From: Antennarius striatus
Taxonomy: Eukaryota > Chordata > Actinopteri > Lophiiformes > Antennariidae
Reading direction: 5' to 3'
Assembly: GCF_040054535.1 (NCBI RefSeq)
Contig: NC_090788.1
Coordinates: 18,331,501-18,395,500 of the forward strand
Length of the DNA stretch: 64,000 bases
Each line of letters opens with the position of its first letter. Position 1 is the stretch's first letter. Made by a program: the position numbers and the translations under genes. Positions 44,049-56,129 of the stretch are shown here, one piece after another. Below the pieces are notes generated by a model that had not been told where the DNA came from, did not search any database, and saw nothing but the letters and a program-made list of their open reading frames with translations.

Positions 44049-47000
44049 ATGGACCCGTTTACCTACAGTCCACGCGGGCGTGCAGACAGCACAAGCAGCT
44101 CAGCCTCTCGGGGCTCCAAGGTGCTCCTCCGTCAGCGTTTGACCCAACTGCTGACCCGCATAGACGACATGAGTTCTGATGATGAAGCCAGCGAAGAAGT
44201 AACTCGTAGCCTGGATGAAGTGTTTCAGCTCTGTGGCCGCTTCATTCCCACAGAACCGTTCAGGTGGACACATGCTCATTCATACACACACAGGAAGTCC
44301 ACTGGATTATGTTTAAATATATGTGCATGATGTTAAGGTTTATTTGCAGTGTGTCAATTGTTAAATGCTGGTTGTATTATACTGTATATTGTTACGATTA
44401 TTAAGTTAAATTAAAGGTCTGTCTAGTAATAAAATACTAACAGTTAAATGCTGTTTTCCAGTAAAATCACTCCTACTGTAAAATTTACAGCCAACATAAA
44501 ATTATTTTATTTGTGACAAAAAAAAAATCAGTACAGAGCGTCGGTACAACTAATAGATGTCAAGTTTCCCTGCTTCTATCAATTTAATCATTTTGTGCCA
44601 TTCTGACAGGTTGCACATGGTGACCTGGAACGTGGCCACAGCTGAGCCTCCCGAAGACGTCGCCTCTTTGCTACAGCTAGACGTCCAGCCCCCTACAGAC
44701 CTCTATGTGATTGGGTGAGAGACAACATCAACAACACACAACACTGAACCAACATTTTTTTGCCAGAAATGGGACTTGCAGGAAGATTTGAAGTATCTGT
44801 GTTAAGAAGGAAAACTTCTGGTGTGTGTCAGCCTGCAGGAGGTGAACGCCACCCCTGTTAGGTTCATCTCTGACCTGTTGGGAGAAGACTCCTGGAGCCA
44901 CATCTTCATGGACACGTTGGCACCCAGAGGCTTTGTCAAGGTGAGAGAGGACAAAGTGATGGAATGTTACGTAGTAGTATCTGGAATGTATAGAATAAAA
45001 AGGATGTCTGTACCCTAAACTTGAACAATTTAGTATAAAGACCTGAAGTCCCCAAAAAACATTTTTGAAATTTCTTCCATTTGCTTCTTTTTTAAAGTGC
45101 AGATGAGTTGAGCTTTGTTTTACCCATTTCAGAAAGTGGCTGTGATTTGGGTTTTTCAGTGCAGTGTGTGTTTTTGTGTGTGCAGAGCATCCGTAGTGTC
45201 TCCTCCCTGGAGGAAGTGCAATGTCTACCATGATGTCATGAAGTCATTGTTTTCTCCAAATCTGAGGCTTCACAGGAATAGTTTCTGATAAATGGAGTTA
45301 ACAAAAGCGACAATGGTTTTTTTTCTCATGTCTTGGGTATCTGTAGACAAACCAAGGACATATTTTTGTTGGAAAAGCATGAAAATTTTAAGAATTTGCT
45401 TAAGAATTCTCATCTATACTGGATTTTGAGATTTTTTCTCTTAATGTTGGACATTTTTCTGTAAACTGTGTATTTAAATGTTCTCATACAAACCTGTTTT
45501 TAGAGAAGTTCAAACACCATGCAACGTTTTTAAAATCACCACTTTCAGTTTCGTTGCAATCAATTAATTGGTTGAACTGTGGTCGGAAACAATGGCAAAA
45601 ATTTTCAAAATGAAAATAAAATGTGCAAAATCAATCTTAAAATAACAATTCCTCTCTGTTAAGGTTTCATCGATAAGGATGCAGGGTTTGCTACTACTGA
45701 TTTTTGCCAAACAAATTCATCTCCCTTACATCAGAAAGATCCAGACCACCTATACTCGGACAGGCATCTTTGGCTACTGGGTAAGAAATCATAAAAGGTG
45801 TTCTGTTATCAAACTCAAAGAGCAGCACCATTTTATTCTGCATAGAGGAATCCCTCCGGCATCAGAGGCTGTGGGTGTTTAAACCATCGTGAAAGGGCCA
45901 TTGTGTTTGTTTAGTGGAATGTGTAACAGCTTTGAGAGAATGAAATCACAGAGATTATTGTAACAAATGGAGGCAAACACTTGTCAGACAAACGGTCCAG
46001 TTCGAGGTATTTTACAAAGAGGTTTAAGACGTATACTGTAGGCTTTTTTTGTCTTGTATTTTCTGCAGTGAAACAGATCTTGATTTTCATTCATAGCCGT
46101 ATGGACTCAGCATTCCTTATATGTACAAGAAAAACTTTAAAAGTTTTCTAATTCTATCCAGTCTATTTTCTGTGTCTTTTAGGGTAATAAAGGAGGAGTG
46201 TCAGTGCGTTTTTCCTTCTATGGACACATGGTGTGCTTCCTTAACTGCCACCTAGCGGCACACATGAACTATGCTCTGCAGCGCGTTGATGAATTTGAGT
46301 ACATCCTGGAGTCACAAGACTTTGACATCACTGACACCCCACATATTCTTGACCACAAGTCAGTATGCAGTACAGACTCGCACACATGGATTCTGAAGTG
46401 CATACATGAAACCTTGCTGTATGGCAGGTAAACACAAGGCTTCTCCCCTCTCACACAGGGCTGTGTTCTGCCTTGGAGACCTGAACTTCCGTATCTCAGA
46501 CCATGGTTTACACTTCATCCGCTCATCCATCAACAGCGGACGCCTTCATTTGCTCTGGAGCAGAGACCAGGTGATGTGCTAGTGTATGCACATGTATATA
46601 CACGCTAATAGACTCATGCACATTAACTGTTTTATATCATATTCCTTCAGCTCACAATGATGAAGAAGAATGAGCCCTTCCTGCAGGAATTTGAAGAAGG
46701 GCCATTAAATTTTAGACCCACCTACAAGTTTGATCGTAACTCTGATACCTATGATAGCAGGTAATGTGTGTGTGCAGGCAAATATGTGACACAAAACACA
46801 TTGCAATCTGTCAAACTTAATCTGTGCTCTTGTTTCTGTTTGAATTTTGAATAGCCCTTTGAAGACATGGTTGGGTTTTAAGTAAGACATGCTGTTAATT
46901 TTCTGTTTCATTCGTCTTGCATGCCCCACGTTCACCTGTTTCTTAGTTGCTACACCATCTGTGCTTTTTGTAAAAGCTTTTGTCTCATCATATTTAGTCA

Positions 47001-48976
47001 CAAAGTATTTAACCTCTGAGACATACAGAAACCCACTAGTACTCTGTGTGTCTCTCTCTCAGAAAGAGCACTAGGGCACAACTGGTATGACTCTTTAGGT
47101 TGATGTATTGCTGACACGACACAACTTCCTCACCCCACTGTTTGTTCTTCTTACCTGATGTATGTGTTTCTATATACTTAGGTCTGTACATAAATTTCAT
47201 CAAAGTGTGTTTCACATGGCTCTGCATTGCATGTGTGTGTTTATCTGGTGTGTGATCTTCTATTCAATTTTTTCAAATGTTTTGCAGGAAGGTAATAATT
47301 GTCAAATAGGATAACACAGATGAACAAAAATGGAAATGTAACTTATTACCTAAAACTTGTAAAATTTAAATTCAAAAGTTGAAACTACAGTTTTTGTCCT
47401 TCTCCTTCTTCAGTGGAAAGAAGAGAAAACCGGCTTGGACGGATCGGATCCTCTGGCGCATCAAACCCAAAACCTTTCTGTCAGAGGATGATGAAGATGA
47501 TAATGATGAAAAGACATCAATTTGTACTGAGGATGGGATTGATGAGTATCCACTCCATGTCAGCCAGGACAAATACACCAGTGATATGAGCTACGGAGTC
47601 AGTGACCACAAACCTGTCATTGCAACCTTCACTGTAGAGGTGACGTTACACTTCCTTTGGGATACAAGGACTCTGTTTTGTGCTTAATCTCATAAATCAA
47701 TACATGTCTATTTTCCTTCTGATACAATTAGTCTTTTGACATTGTAAACAAGTTCTTCCTGTTTGCCTCACAGCTGAGGAAGCACTTTGATACACCGCTG
47801 GTGCATATCTCTCCTCTGGGTGTATGGTGTGGGGATCACGATGCACTTCTCAGTTACACCATCCAAGAGGACTTCATGTCCTCCACATGGGACTGGATTG
47901 GTCTGTACAAGGTGCAGAGACAGACACAAATGATAAATAAACAAACAACACAACAGAGGACATATTTGCATTAATTGTTTTTCTCCTGCAGGTGGGATTC
48001 AGGAGTGCGTTTGACTATGAAACCTTTGTGTGGGTAAGAGAAGATGACTTGCCAGAGATAAATGAAGTAATAAAGGTAAAATGCAATCAATGATTTTTGT
48101 CATGATGGACAAATAATGTGTGCACACATGATTTGTTAATATAAATGTGTGTGCATGCGTGCTTGTGTGTTGTGGTTACAGATATCTGTAGACAAGGATG
48201 GGATCCCTTTGCTTGGTGGACAGTACATTTTGGGTTACTACAGTACAAACATGCAAAGCATTGTTGGTCTCAGCGCAAGCTTCCATGTAAGAGTAATTTA
48301 TTAGCAAACACTGTAATCATATTGCCACAAATAAAATGAAGGGCACATCGCAGTCTGAAATGATCAATACCAAATAGAACTTAGTCATTTCTAAGAATAA
48401 TTGTTAAATTAATTTTTATTTGTTAAAACAACAAATAAAAAATAATTAATTTCATAGAAGAGTATGACACGTAGGAGGCAAATTGCAATTTTAGACATTT
48501 AGTAGTCACTTTGTCAGGAACATCTGTCCAATATAATTCCATCCAACACAAATTTGCCAGAAATGTTTTTCCGTTGACGCAGTTATTGTTGTATTAATTT
48601 AGTGACGTGTTGGACAGGACACTATGTTCCACAATGTTTTCAATATTATGTTTAAAAAACTTTAAACATGAAGCAGCCCAACACAAACTATTATTATTAT
48701 CTATGATAATCTATAATTGCATTTACTTTTATTTATTTCCAACAATAGAAACAAACACTGATCATTCTAAAGTTTGTAAAGGCAGGATATAACAGAGCTG
48801 TTCTGCCAAACTTCAACAGATTTTTCAGATGCACCTTATCAGATGTTCAAATGAGTAAATAATGTGATGGTGGAGTGTTAAGTTCCCTGGTCTCATTTTT
48901 GTTTCAGATCTTGGAGTCAAAGAATGCTGTCTTGGAGGGCTTGGTTCCTGAGAACATCAATGGGCTCAACAAATAA
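44049..48976 (+). CDS. inpp5k: Inositol polyphosphate 5-phosphatase K (SKIP)
   Basis: The product should remove the 5-phosphate from PtdIns(4,5)P2 and PtdIns(3,4,5)P3, lowering insulin/Akt signalling and acting at the ER and ruffling membrane. Twelve coding exons sum to 1566 nt (521 residues): 44049-44263, 44610-44714, 44832-44940, 45664-45780, 46183-46358, 46459-46570, 46651-46760, 47414-47639, 47774-47911, 47992-48075, 48182-48286 and 48908-48976. The catalytic domain runs from about residue 73 ([12 protein letters not shown]) to 390, with GDLNFR (about 247), PAWTDRILW (about 320) and SDHKPV (about 378). A SKICH domain (about 395-505) ends the protein, with [13 protein letters not shown] and ILGYYS. 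Relative to mammalian INPP5K it has about 55 extra N-terminal residues (Ser-rich, then acidic) and an acidic insert ([11 protein letters not shown]) near 340. INPP5J shares the fold but has long Pro-rich arms absent here, and the pitpna neighbour supports INPP5K. The ATG context is strong (A at -3, G at +4). Confidence 0.93.
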
Positions 48977-51380
48977 GAATAAATTCCCTGCAGTGCCACA
49001 TCTTGTTTCTGTCCCCTGGAAAGCAGAGCATCAAACACTCAAGAACATAATGTCATCAGCTACGGGATGAGCTCATTCAGACAGAAGTGGCTCCCACATG
49101 TTGACATCACACCGACTGGATATTTTAATTTAATGTTTCCCACTTTGACAACATTCACCTTCAGTCAAATTCATTCCTACAGGAATAACAACTCGAAAAA
49201 CGTTAATTGCTTGAACAAGTCACAATCCAGTTTATCCACCGGTATGTTAAAGCAGAATATAAATGAATAAGTTGAGTTTTTATTAATGTTGTGAATTTCC
49301 ACTGTATTGAAGGAAAACAACTTATTCTGCTTTGTTTATTTGTTTGGTCACCAATTCAGAGCGATATAAAATGAGTTAGATCTGCCAATCATAAGGAACT
49401 GCTGCATCGTGAATTATATGTTGTTGCAGGTTTTGGATAAATGTGTATTTTTATTATGTAGAAGGATTTATCTGATTGTTAAGTATTTAAAAATCATTGC
49501 TGCGGATTATTTTCACCAACTTTTGGACCAAAGTGTCCTAGGTTTGAATAATTAAGAAAGAAGAAAGATTTAAAATAGATGTACACATGGTTTCCTTAAA
49601 TAATAGTACAGGTGAGGTTGATGTGGACATCAACTATTATTTTTCTGTATGAGTATTTGTGCTGTATATGTGATAAGGCTAATGTTTATCATGACAAACT
49701 GAAGCAGTGAGAATCATGCCAAGATTGTATTTTTAATTTATGCCTATTCAAAGATTTTGATTTATTATTTGTCTCTCTTGTTCTAAATGTCTTAACTGTT
49801 CTGATATTGATGCAATACAGGAGGCCTTTATTGTTCCGATGCAAAAAAAAAAGATTTATGTCAAGTGTCAAATTGTATATATGAGTGTGTGTCGGTGAAA
49901 TTGTCTACATTTACTTGAATGGTTCATTTTATTTGCTGATTGATTGGGTGAACAGTGTTACAGCAAAAGGACACAGTCAGGTTGCAGCGTATGTATTGTC
50001 ATAATGTGATCCAAGCGATCCAATGTGAGCCAAGAAAATGTTGGGAAATGACTTTTGTGACATCATTGATTTCATTTAACACATTCAAACTGGATTTCTG
50101 TTTTTCTCTTGATGTAATTGTCTTCAACCCTTTAAAATGATTGAAGAGGTCTAATTAAATGGATCCAGATCACTATTTATGGGGATGTCATTATGCAATT
50201 GTTGTACAAGCACTGTAGGCATCATCGATGAAGTTAGAAGCAAGAATCTTGAATTACCAAATTATTCAATGTTAAAGAATATTTTAAAAATCTGCATCCA
50301 GATAATCTGGATGAACACCAAAATGTGGCAGATTGCTCTGTTACGTTACACCTTACCTTTGATCAAAATGTATTCCTACATGCTAATGAACAGACAAGCA
50401 AATAAGCTATTGATCATTCAAGCACCCACATCCGCCAAGGCTAGATATATCCCTTAAATTTAAGCAAACCTGAATCAAAAAAGAAACTCATCATCCTCTA
50501 ACCATCATTTACCAGGCAGAATACATCATAGGAATCTATTTCTGTACAGCTCCAGATTTAGAGCCATGCCAAACTTCCCAATGAGATGGCAGACCCTTGC
50601 TTTTCAACAAGATCCACTCATGGTTCTGCAAGAAAATTAAGATTATAAAAAAGATTACATACTATATTAAAGAAATATAATGCAATAGTTTAACAAAATA
50701 AATACTAACAAAAAGTTTGTATGTTAGTTAAAACACTAACAAAAAAAGACAACAAAAACCTCTCCGCAAACCACCAACACTGATAGAAATCAAAGTAAAT
50801 TTGACCTACGGTAATCAATAACCAATGAACAGGAAAATGCCAATAAAAAACAATTAATAACAAAGATCCAATAATTCCCAGAGTCTAACGCTCTGTCAGA
50901 CTCCGGTAAAAGTTTGCCAAGAGTCTAAAAACCCAAGCCAGACACCATTTAGGAAGCAGCCAAAATTGATTTGTGATAACTGAAAGTAGTTCTTGACCAA
51001 TTGATATATTTACAGTAGATACTATAATAAACATTTTTTTAAAAATGGTTACAATATGAACAGCCTCTATTAAAAAAAATAAAAAATAAAATATTACATG
51101 AAATTTAAAACATCGTTTTGATGTCGTTTTCCAACATCACCCCTGACAAAAAAAAAGCTACTTTTCGCAAATGAACATTATCATCATGTTCAAATACCAG
51201 GGAAAGATTTTCATTTCATCTATTGTAAATTTCCCTTAGCGGAAACGACTCCTCAGTGAGCCGTCTCTTTTGTAAACTGTCTCTGGTAATACGGAAATAC
51301 AATTCCAACCAATCACTGCGGTTCTTTTACTTTTCACTCCCACAATTCATTGCGGGAGTCTGCTTCATGACAGGGGGAGT
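48977..51380 (+). other. inpp5k 3' UTR and intergenic spacer
   Basis: AT-rich sequence with no recognisable gene. The small ORFs (for example 50179-50457) show no domain. The inpp5k polyadenylation site is not clear. One AATAAA lies immediately after the stop (48978-48984), but more distal sites are likely. Confidence 0.5.
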
Positions 51381-51394
51381 TCCGACTTGTTGGA

Positions 51395-51464
51395 CGGTCT
51401 TTAATTGAAGTGTCTCTGGTGAGACGCACGTGTGGAGTTGGTGCTAATCGTTAGCTCGCTAAAG
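51395..51464 (+). other. nle1: Probable non-coding first exon of nle1
   Basis: A GC-richer segment (gagacgcacgtgtggagttg) ends with a donor ctaaag|gtaaag at 51464/51465. A matching acceptor (aatttacag) lies at 52959, 17 nt upstream of the nle1 ATG. No TATA box was seen. Upstream is an imperfect dyad (tcccacaattcattgcggga) near 51340. The start is approximate. Confidence 0.45.
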
Positions 51465-52024
51465 GTAAAGTTTAGCTCTGTGTGCTAACCAATGCTCTGT
51501 AAACACTGGCACGGCACTATAAACATGTAGCTAAATGGATTAGGCTAACTAAACGCTGGCAAGCAGAATGCTAGTAGACTTAGCTTTGTGGGTAGACATA
51601 ATAAAATATGGACATGAGCAAAGTTAGCTCAAGTAAACCGCTAGACTGTCCACTTCAGATGCTCCTACGTCTTGCTGTGTAACCACGACTCTATAACGTA
51701 CTGCTCTCTGGTATATTTTTATAAAGTAATGACAGTGAGTTATCACTGCTGACATTTTGTGAACTATATTTTGGTCATTTAATGGCATGGTCTTTAGTAA
51801 ATGATGTTGATGCTAATAGAACGACATGGTTTGGGGTCGAGGTGATGGAGCAGTTTACCTGTGAAGGTTGGGTGTACATTAGTGTCTGATGTTCATTTAC
51901 TTCACTGATGTTAGAAGTGGAAGGTCTCAATAGATAATTCACTTCAGAAAGACTTTTCTGATAAACTCTACCTCCCACCTGCTGTTATCAAACTGGAAAG
52001 GGGTAATAATGATAATTATCAAGG

Positions 52025-52140
52025 CCCCCATAATAAGACGAGGTTAGACGGGGATCTCCATGGACTACGATATTTGCAGATGACATTGTGATCAGTAGTG
52101 AAATCAGCGAACAGGTGGAGGAGAAGCTAGAGAGGTGGTT
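52025..52140 (+). mobile_element. Reverse-transcriptase fragment of a non-LTR retrotransposon
   Basis: The plus strand encodes a short piece reading GSPWTTIFADDIVIS, then EQVEEKLERW. This is the FADD motif (motif C, catalytic Asp pair) and downstream helix of a LINE reverse transcriptase. The frame is lost on both sides, so it is a relic about 115 bp long within the nle1 5'-UTR intron. Confidence 0.85.
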
Positions 52141-52975
52141 TGTCATAATACCCCACTGTTGAGTATCTGTTGTGTCACACTAAAAATATAGTCACAAATA
52201 TACATATGCAGACCTGGAAGAATCATGGTATCATATTTATCAAAAGTTAAATGTTTATTGAAACAACACTAAAACAAACATCTTAGCAGTGCTTACTTGA
52301 TAAAAATGTTGACAAGATACCAGCCAAAAATTACAAAAAAAAATTAGGCTATGTGGATATCATCATCTATAAGTATTAATATTTAAAAGTAATGTTGTTT
52401 TATATTAAGTATGATTTATAAATATATCATACTTCTGACTGTGATCAAAACCTGTAATTGTCTGGATATTGTGAAGGAAAAATTAGTCTGCCTTTGTTAC
52501 AAAAATTTCCATGACAATCAGAGGGAACTGTCTGATAATTTTATATTACTTTGCTGCAGCAGAAAGTGGGAGAGAAATGCAAGTCAACCTGTAGCCGGGT
52601 TGTATGTCTCACCGAGCCATAATTCAGTGAGTGATCCTTTTTATACAGGAGAGAGATACGCAGAATCTCCAGCTAGGTGTCGTTTTAATGTGCAGAAAAA
52701 CTGCACATATAGTTAGTGATATCATCTTTGTAGTAAAAAGTGCTGATTTGTCATAATTTTATTAAATGTTTTTTTTAAACAAATGTATTGAACTGTCATC
52801 TGAAAAAGATGAAAAATATATATAACCTCTTTTTTTTGTCTCAACTGTTACATTTTGAAGCTTTATTGTTTATTTACTTTTGTGTCACACATCACTATGC
52901 ATAAATGGTTGTGCTGGTGTCCAGTTTTTCTATCAAATTGACGTTTTTATAATTTACAGTGTTTCCAATCAGAAC

Positions 52976-55900
52976 ATGACGAGTGAGGACGTGGAGCGGC
53001 TGCTGATCCAGTTTCAGGATGAGAATGGGGAGTTTCTGGGTTCGCCTTTTGATGTGCAGTTGGACATCACCCCAGACAAGCTGCAGCTCGTCTGTAATGC
53101 GCTCCTGCAGACGGTAATCAATAACATCATGCAACATAGAATTTAGTTTGTTGCTGTATCTGCCTTTGTGGATGTGTACATTTTGTATGTTTAGCCATCG
53201 GTCTTTTCTACATCTGTAACATTTACTTAAAGGTAGGAATGGTTTTTACCTGCGAAAGAAATATTACTGTAGGCTACAATGGATCATTCAGTGGGGATTG
53301 ATATGGAGAATCCTAGATTTCAGTAAAATATTCAATTTATTAGAGTTCCCATGAATTTGTAAATACAAATGATCTATTATAAAGGTATAATATCTTAAAG
53401 ACATTATTTGCATCACATTTGTTCAGATTTTAACTGTTTTTAGATGGAGAAATCTTATATTATTAATCTAACATCTTCTGCAGGAGGACCCAGTGCCTCT
53501 TGCATTTTTTGTGCGAGGAGAAGCTGAGGTGGTATCCAGTCTGGGGTCATGTGTGAAGGCTCTTGGAGTGGAGACAGAGCAAGTTCTTCCAGTGGTGTAC
53601 CAGCCTCAAGCTGTGTTCCGGGTTCGGGCTGTGGCCCGCTGCACCAGCACACTACAGGGACACACAGAAGCTGTCATCTCAACTGCTTTCAGCCCTACTG
53701 GCAAGTGAGTGTGTGATCAGCTGACAACCTTTCTTTTCCTTATTGCTTTGCTTTCCTGTACTCTTCTTTAAATCTTGATGATTGGATGAGATTTAAAGGG
53801 TGTGAAACTGTAAATCTAAAGAAGATAGGTTCATCTGTTTGTTTTAGATATTTGGCCAGTGGTTCAGGCGATACCACAGTGCGTTTTTGGGACCTGATGA
53901 CTGAGACCCCTCACCACACAGCGAGAGGTATAACATCTCTTGTAGGGCAGGGGGATCCACCATGCATCAAGACACTAATGATTGATTAATGTTTTATTTC
54001 AGGACACACACATTGGGTTCTGAGCATCGCCTGGTCACCTGACGGCAAGAAGCTTGCCTCCGGGTGCAAGAACAGTCAGGTGAGCTCCTGGCGCCTCTGA
54101 TTGGTATATTTCATGTGCACTCAATCAACAAGTATTTATTTTTCATTGTTCCTTTTCACTAGATCTGTCTTTGGGATCCAATGACAGGAACACAGATGGG
54201 TAAGACTTTGACAGGACACAGCAAGTGGATCACTTGGCTTTGCTGGGAACCTCTCCATCTGTGAGCACTCATTTCTTCACTTTTTTGCCTGCCCCAATAC
54301 CAACTTGTACTCTAGCATTGTGTCTTTATAACTTTAAATTTATGAACGATAAAATTGACCTGTAAAAGTGTTTTTATTATTAAAAAAATGTATTTTGCAC
54401 ATGTTGCGTTAAAAAGAATACATGTTAATCATGAAAAATTCCTCCGAGAAATGATGGTGGTGAGGATAGTTTCTAGGAACATCTGTACCAAAACTGTTTC
54501 TATTTATACAAGAAAAAGATAAAATGAGTAAACATAAATATGAAGGACACCTCTTGTCCATCCATCATGAGTTTCTCACTACAGCAACCACAATAAATAA
54601 AAATACAACTACTTAAGTACAGTAGATTGTGTGCAATGAGGCTGTTTTCTGCACGCTGAGGCTATCCTTTACAGTGTATGGTGTCTTTTTCATTAAATTT
54701 AATTTTGAATTTGGAAACCATTTTCATCATTCTGCCCTCTGATCCATTTCTCCCTCTCTTCCCGTCAGTAACCCTGAGTGTCGGTACTTGGCCAGCAGCT
54801 CGAAGGACGGCTCAGTGCGCATTTGGGACACAGTGTTGGGACGCTGTGAGAAGATCCTGACAGGACACACTCAGTCAGTCACATGTGTGAAGTGGGGAGG
54901 AGACGGACTTCTCTACACTTCCTCCCAGGACCGATTGGTCAAAGTCTGGAGAGCCAAAGATGTGTGTGTAGTAGTTATATTTATTCACTAAAATGTGGAC
55001 CTCCCCAGATGAAGAAGAACTGATGAGTATGTGCTCGAATTTGTGGGTGTAGGGGGTCCAGTGCCGAACTCTGCATGGCCATGCCCACTGGGTGAACACT
55101 CTGGCTCTCAGCACTGACTACGTCCTGCGCACCGGCGCTTTTGAACCTGCAACCGCCACGATCAACCCCCAGGACCTGACAGGATCACGTAAGCATCATC
55201 ATCTAAGTCCGTCTTAGGCCACAGTTTTAGTGGCAACATTTGCTTTGCTTGTTACATGAAAACATCAAGTTGTATTCACTCAACCACATTTTGTTTTCCA
55301 CTAGTTGAAGAGCTGAAGGAGAAAGCCTTGCAAAGATATAATAAAGTTAAGGTGAGTACTTTGTGCTGATGCGTTCAAGGCCGTACATCCCTGCTATCAG
55401 CAGCTTCACTCCTGTTCTCCTGCTGCAGGGGTCCGCTCCAGAACGCTTGGTGTCTGGCTCAGATGATTTCACCTTGTTCCTCTGGAACCCCGCGGAAGAC
55501 AAGAAGCCTCTAGCAAGGATGACCGGCCACAGCGCTCTGGTCAATGAGGTTCTGTTCTCCCCAGACACCAGGCTCCTCGCCTCTGCCTCGTTCGACAAGT
55601 CCATTAAAATCTGGGATGGACGCACTGGAAAGTAAAGAAAACTTCCAAACTGAAATGAGGATGTGTGTTATACTGCTTTTGTCCACGTGGTGGGGCTGTA
55701 GGCCTAATACTTCTGTTGGCTCTTCCTTAGGTACTTGATGTCCCTGCGGGGCCACGTGGGATCTGTGTATCAAGTTGCGTGGTCAGCAGACAGCAGGCTG
55801 CTGGTCAGCGGCAGCAGTGACAGCACTCTTAAAGTTTGGGATATCAAGACCGGGAAGCTTAACATGGATCTCCCTGGCCACGCTGACGAGGTACGGAAAA

Positions 55901-56129
55901 AAGGACTGCGTCCTGATTGTTGCATATTGATAGTAAAAAGCAATAATTGTCGTTTCTTATAGGTTTATACGGTGGACTGGAGTCCTGACGGACAAAGAGT
56001 GGCCAGTGGTGGGAAAGACAAATGTCTCAGAATGTGAGGAAGACACCAAGAGTCCGTTAACTTAAAAGCCAGGGTTTACTCACAGCTAATCCTTTGGCCT
56101 TGTTTTCCACTTCCAGATGGAGACGATAG
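52976..56129 (+). CDS. nle1: Notchless homolog 1 (Nle1), WD40 ribosome-biogenesis factor
   Basis: The product should be a nucleolar 60S-assembly factor. Its N-terminal domain binds the MIDAS domain of the AAA+ ATPase midasin (Rea1/MDN1), and it also modulates Notch. Twelve coding exons sum to 1437 nt (478 residues; mammalian NLE1 is about 485): 52976-53113, 53484-53704, 53848-53927, 54003-54079, 54163-54260, 54769-54961, 55053-55188, 55305-55351, 55429-55631, 55731-55890, 55963-56033 and 56117-56129. The NLE domain covers about residues 1-85 ([20 protein letters not shown]). Eight WD40 blades follow, with repeated GH...WD/LW signatures such as [39 protein letters not shown] and [11 protein letters not shown], ending LRIWRR. 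ATG has A at -3. The blades are complete, with no frameshift. A non-coding exon is inferred upstream. Confidence 0.96.

Noticed and set aside
44728-45231. 167-codon minus-strand ORF overlapping inpp5k
   Set aside because: It is antisense to the inpp5k exon at 44832-44940 and its introns. The plus-strand frame is clearly the conserved one.
45184-45245. Possible extra inpp5k exon (cag|agcatccgtagtgtctcc) in the intron before 45664
   Set aside because: It resembles the start of the real next exon by chance, reaches a stop quickly, and the exons on either side already join in frame without it.
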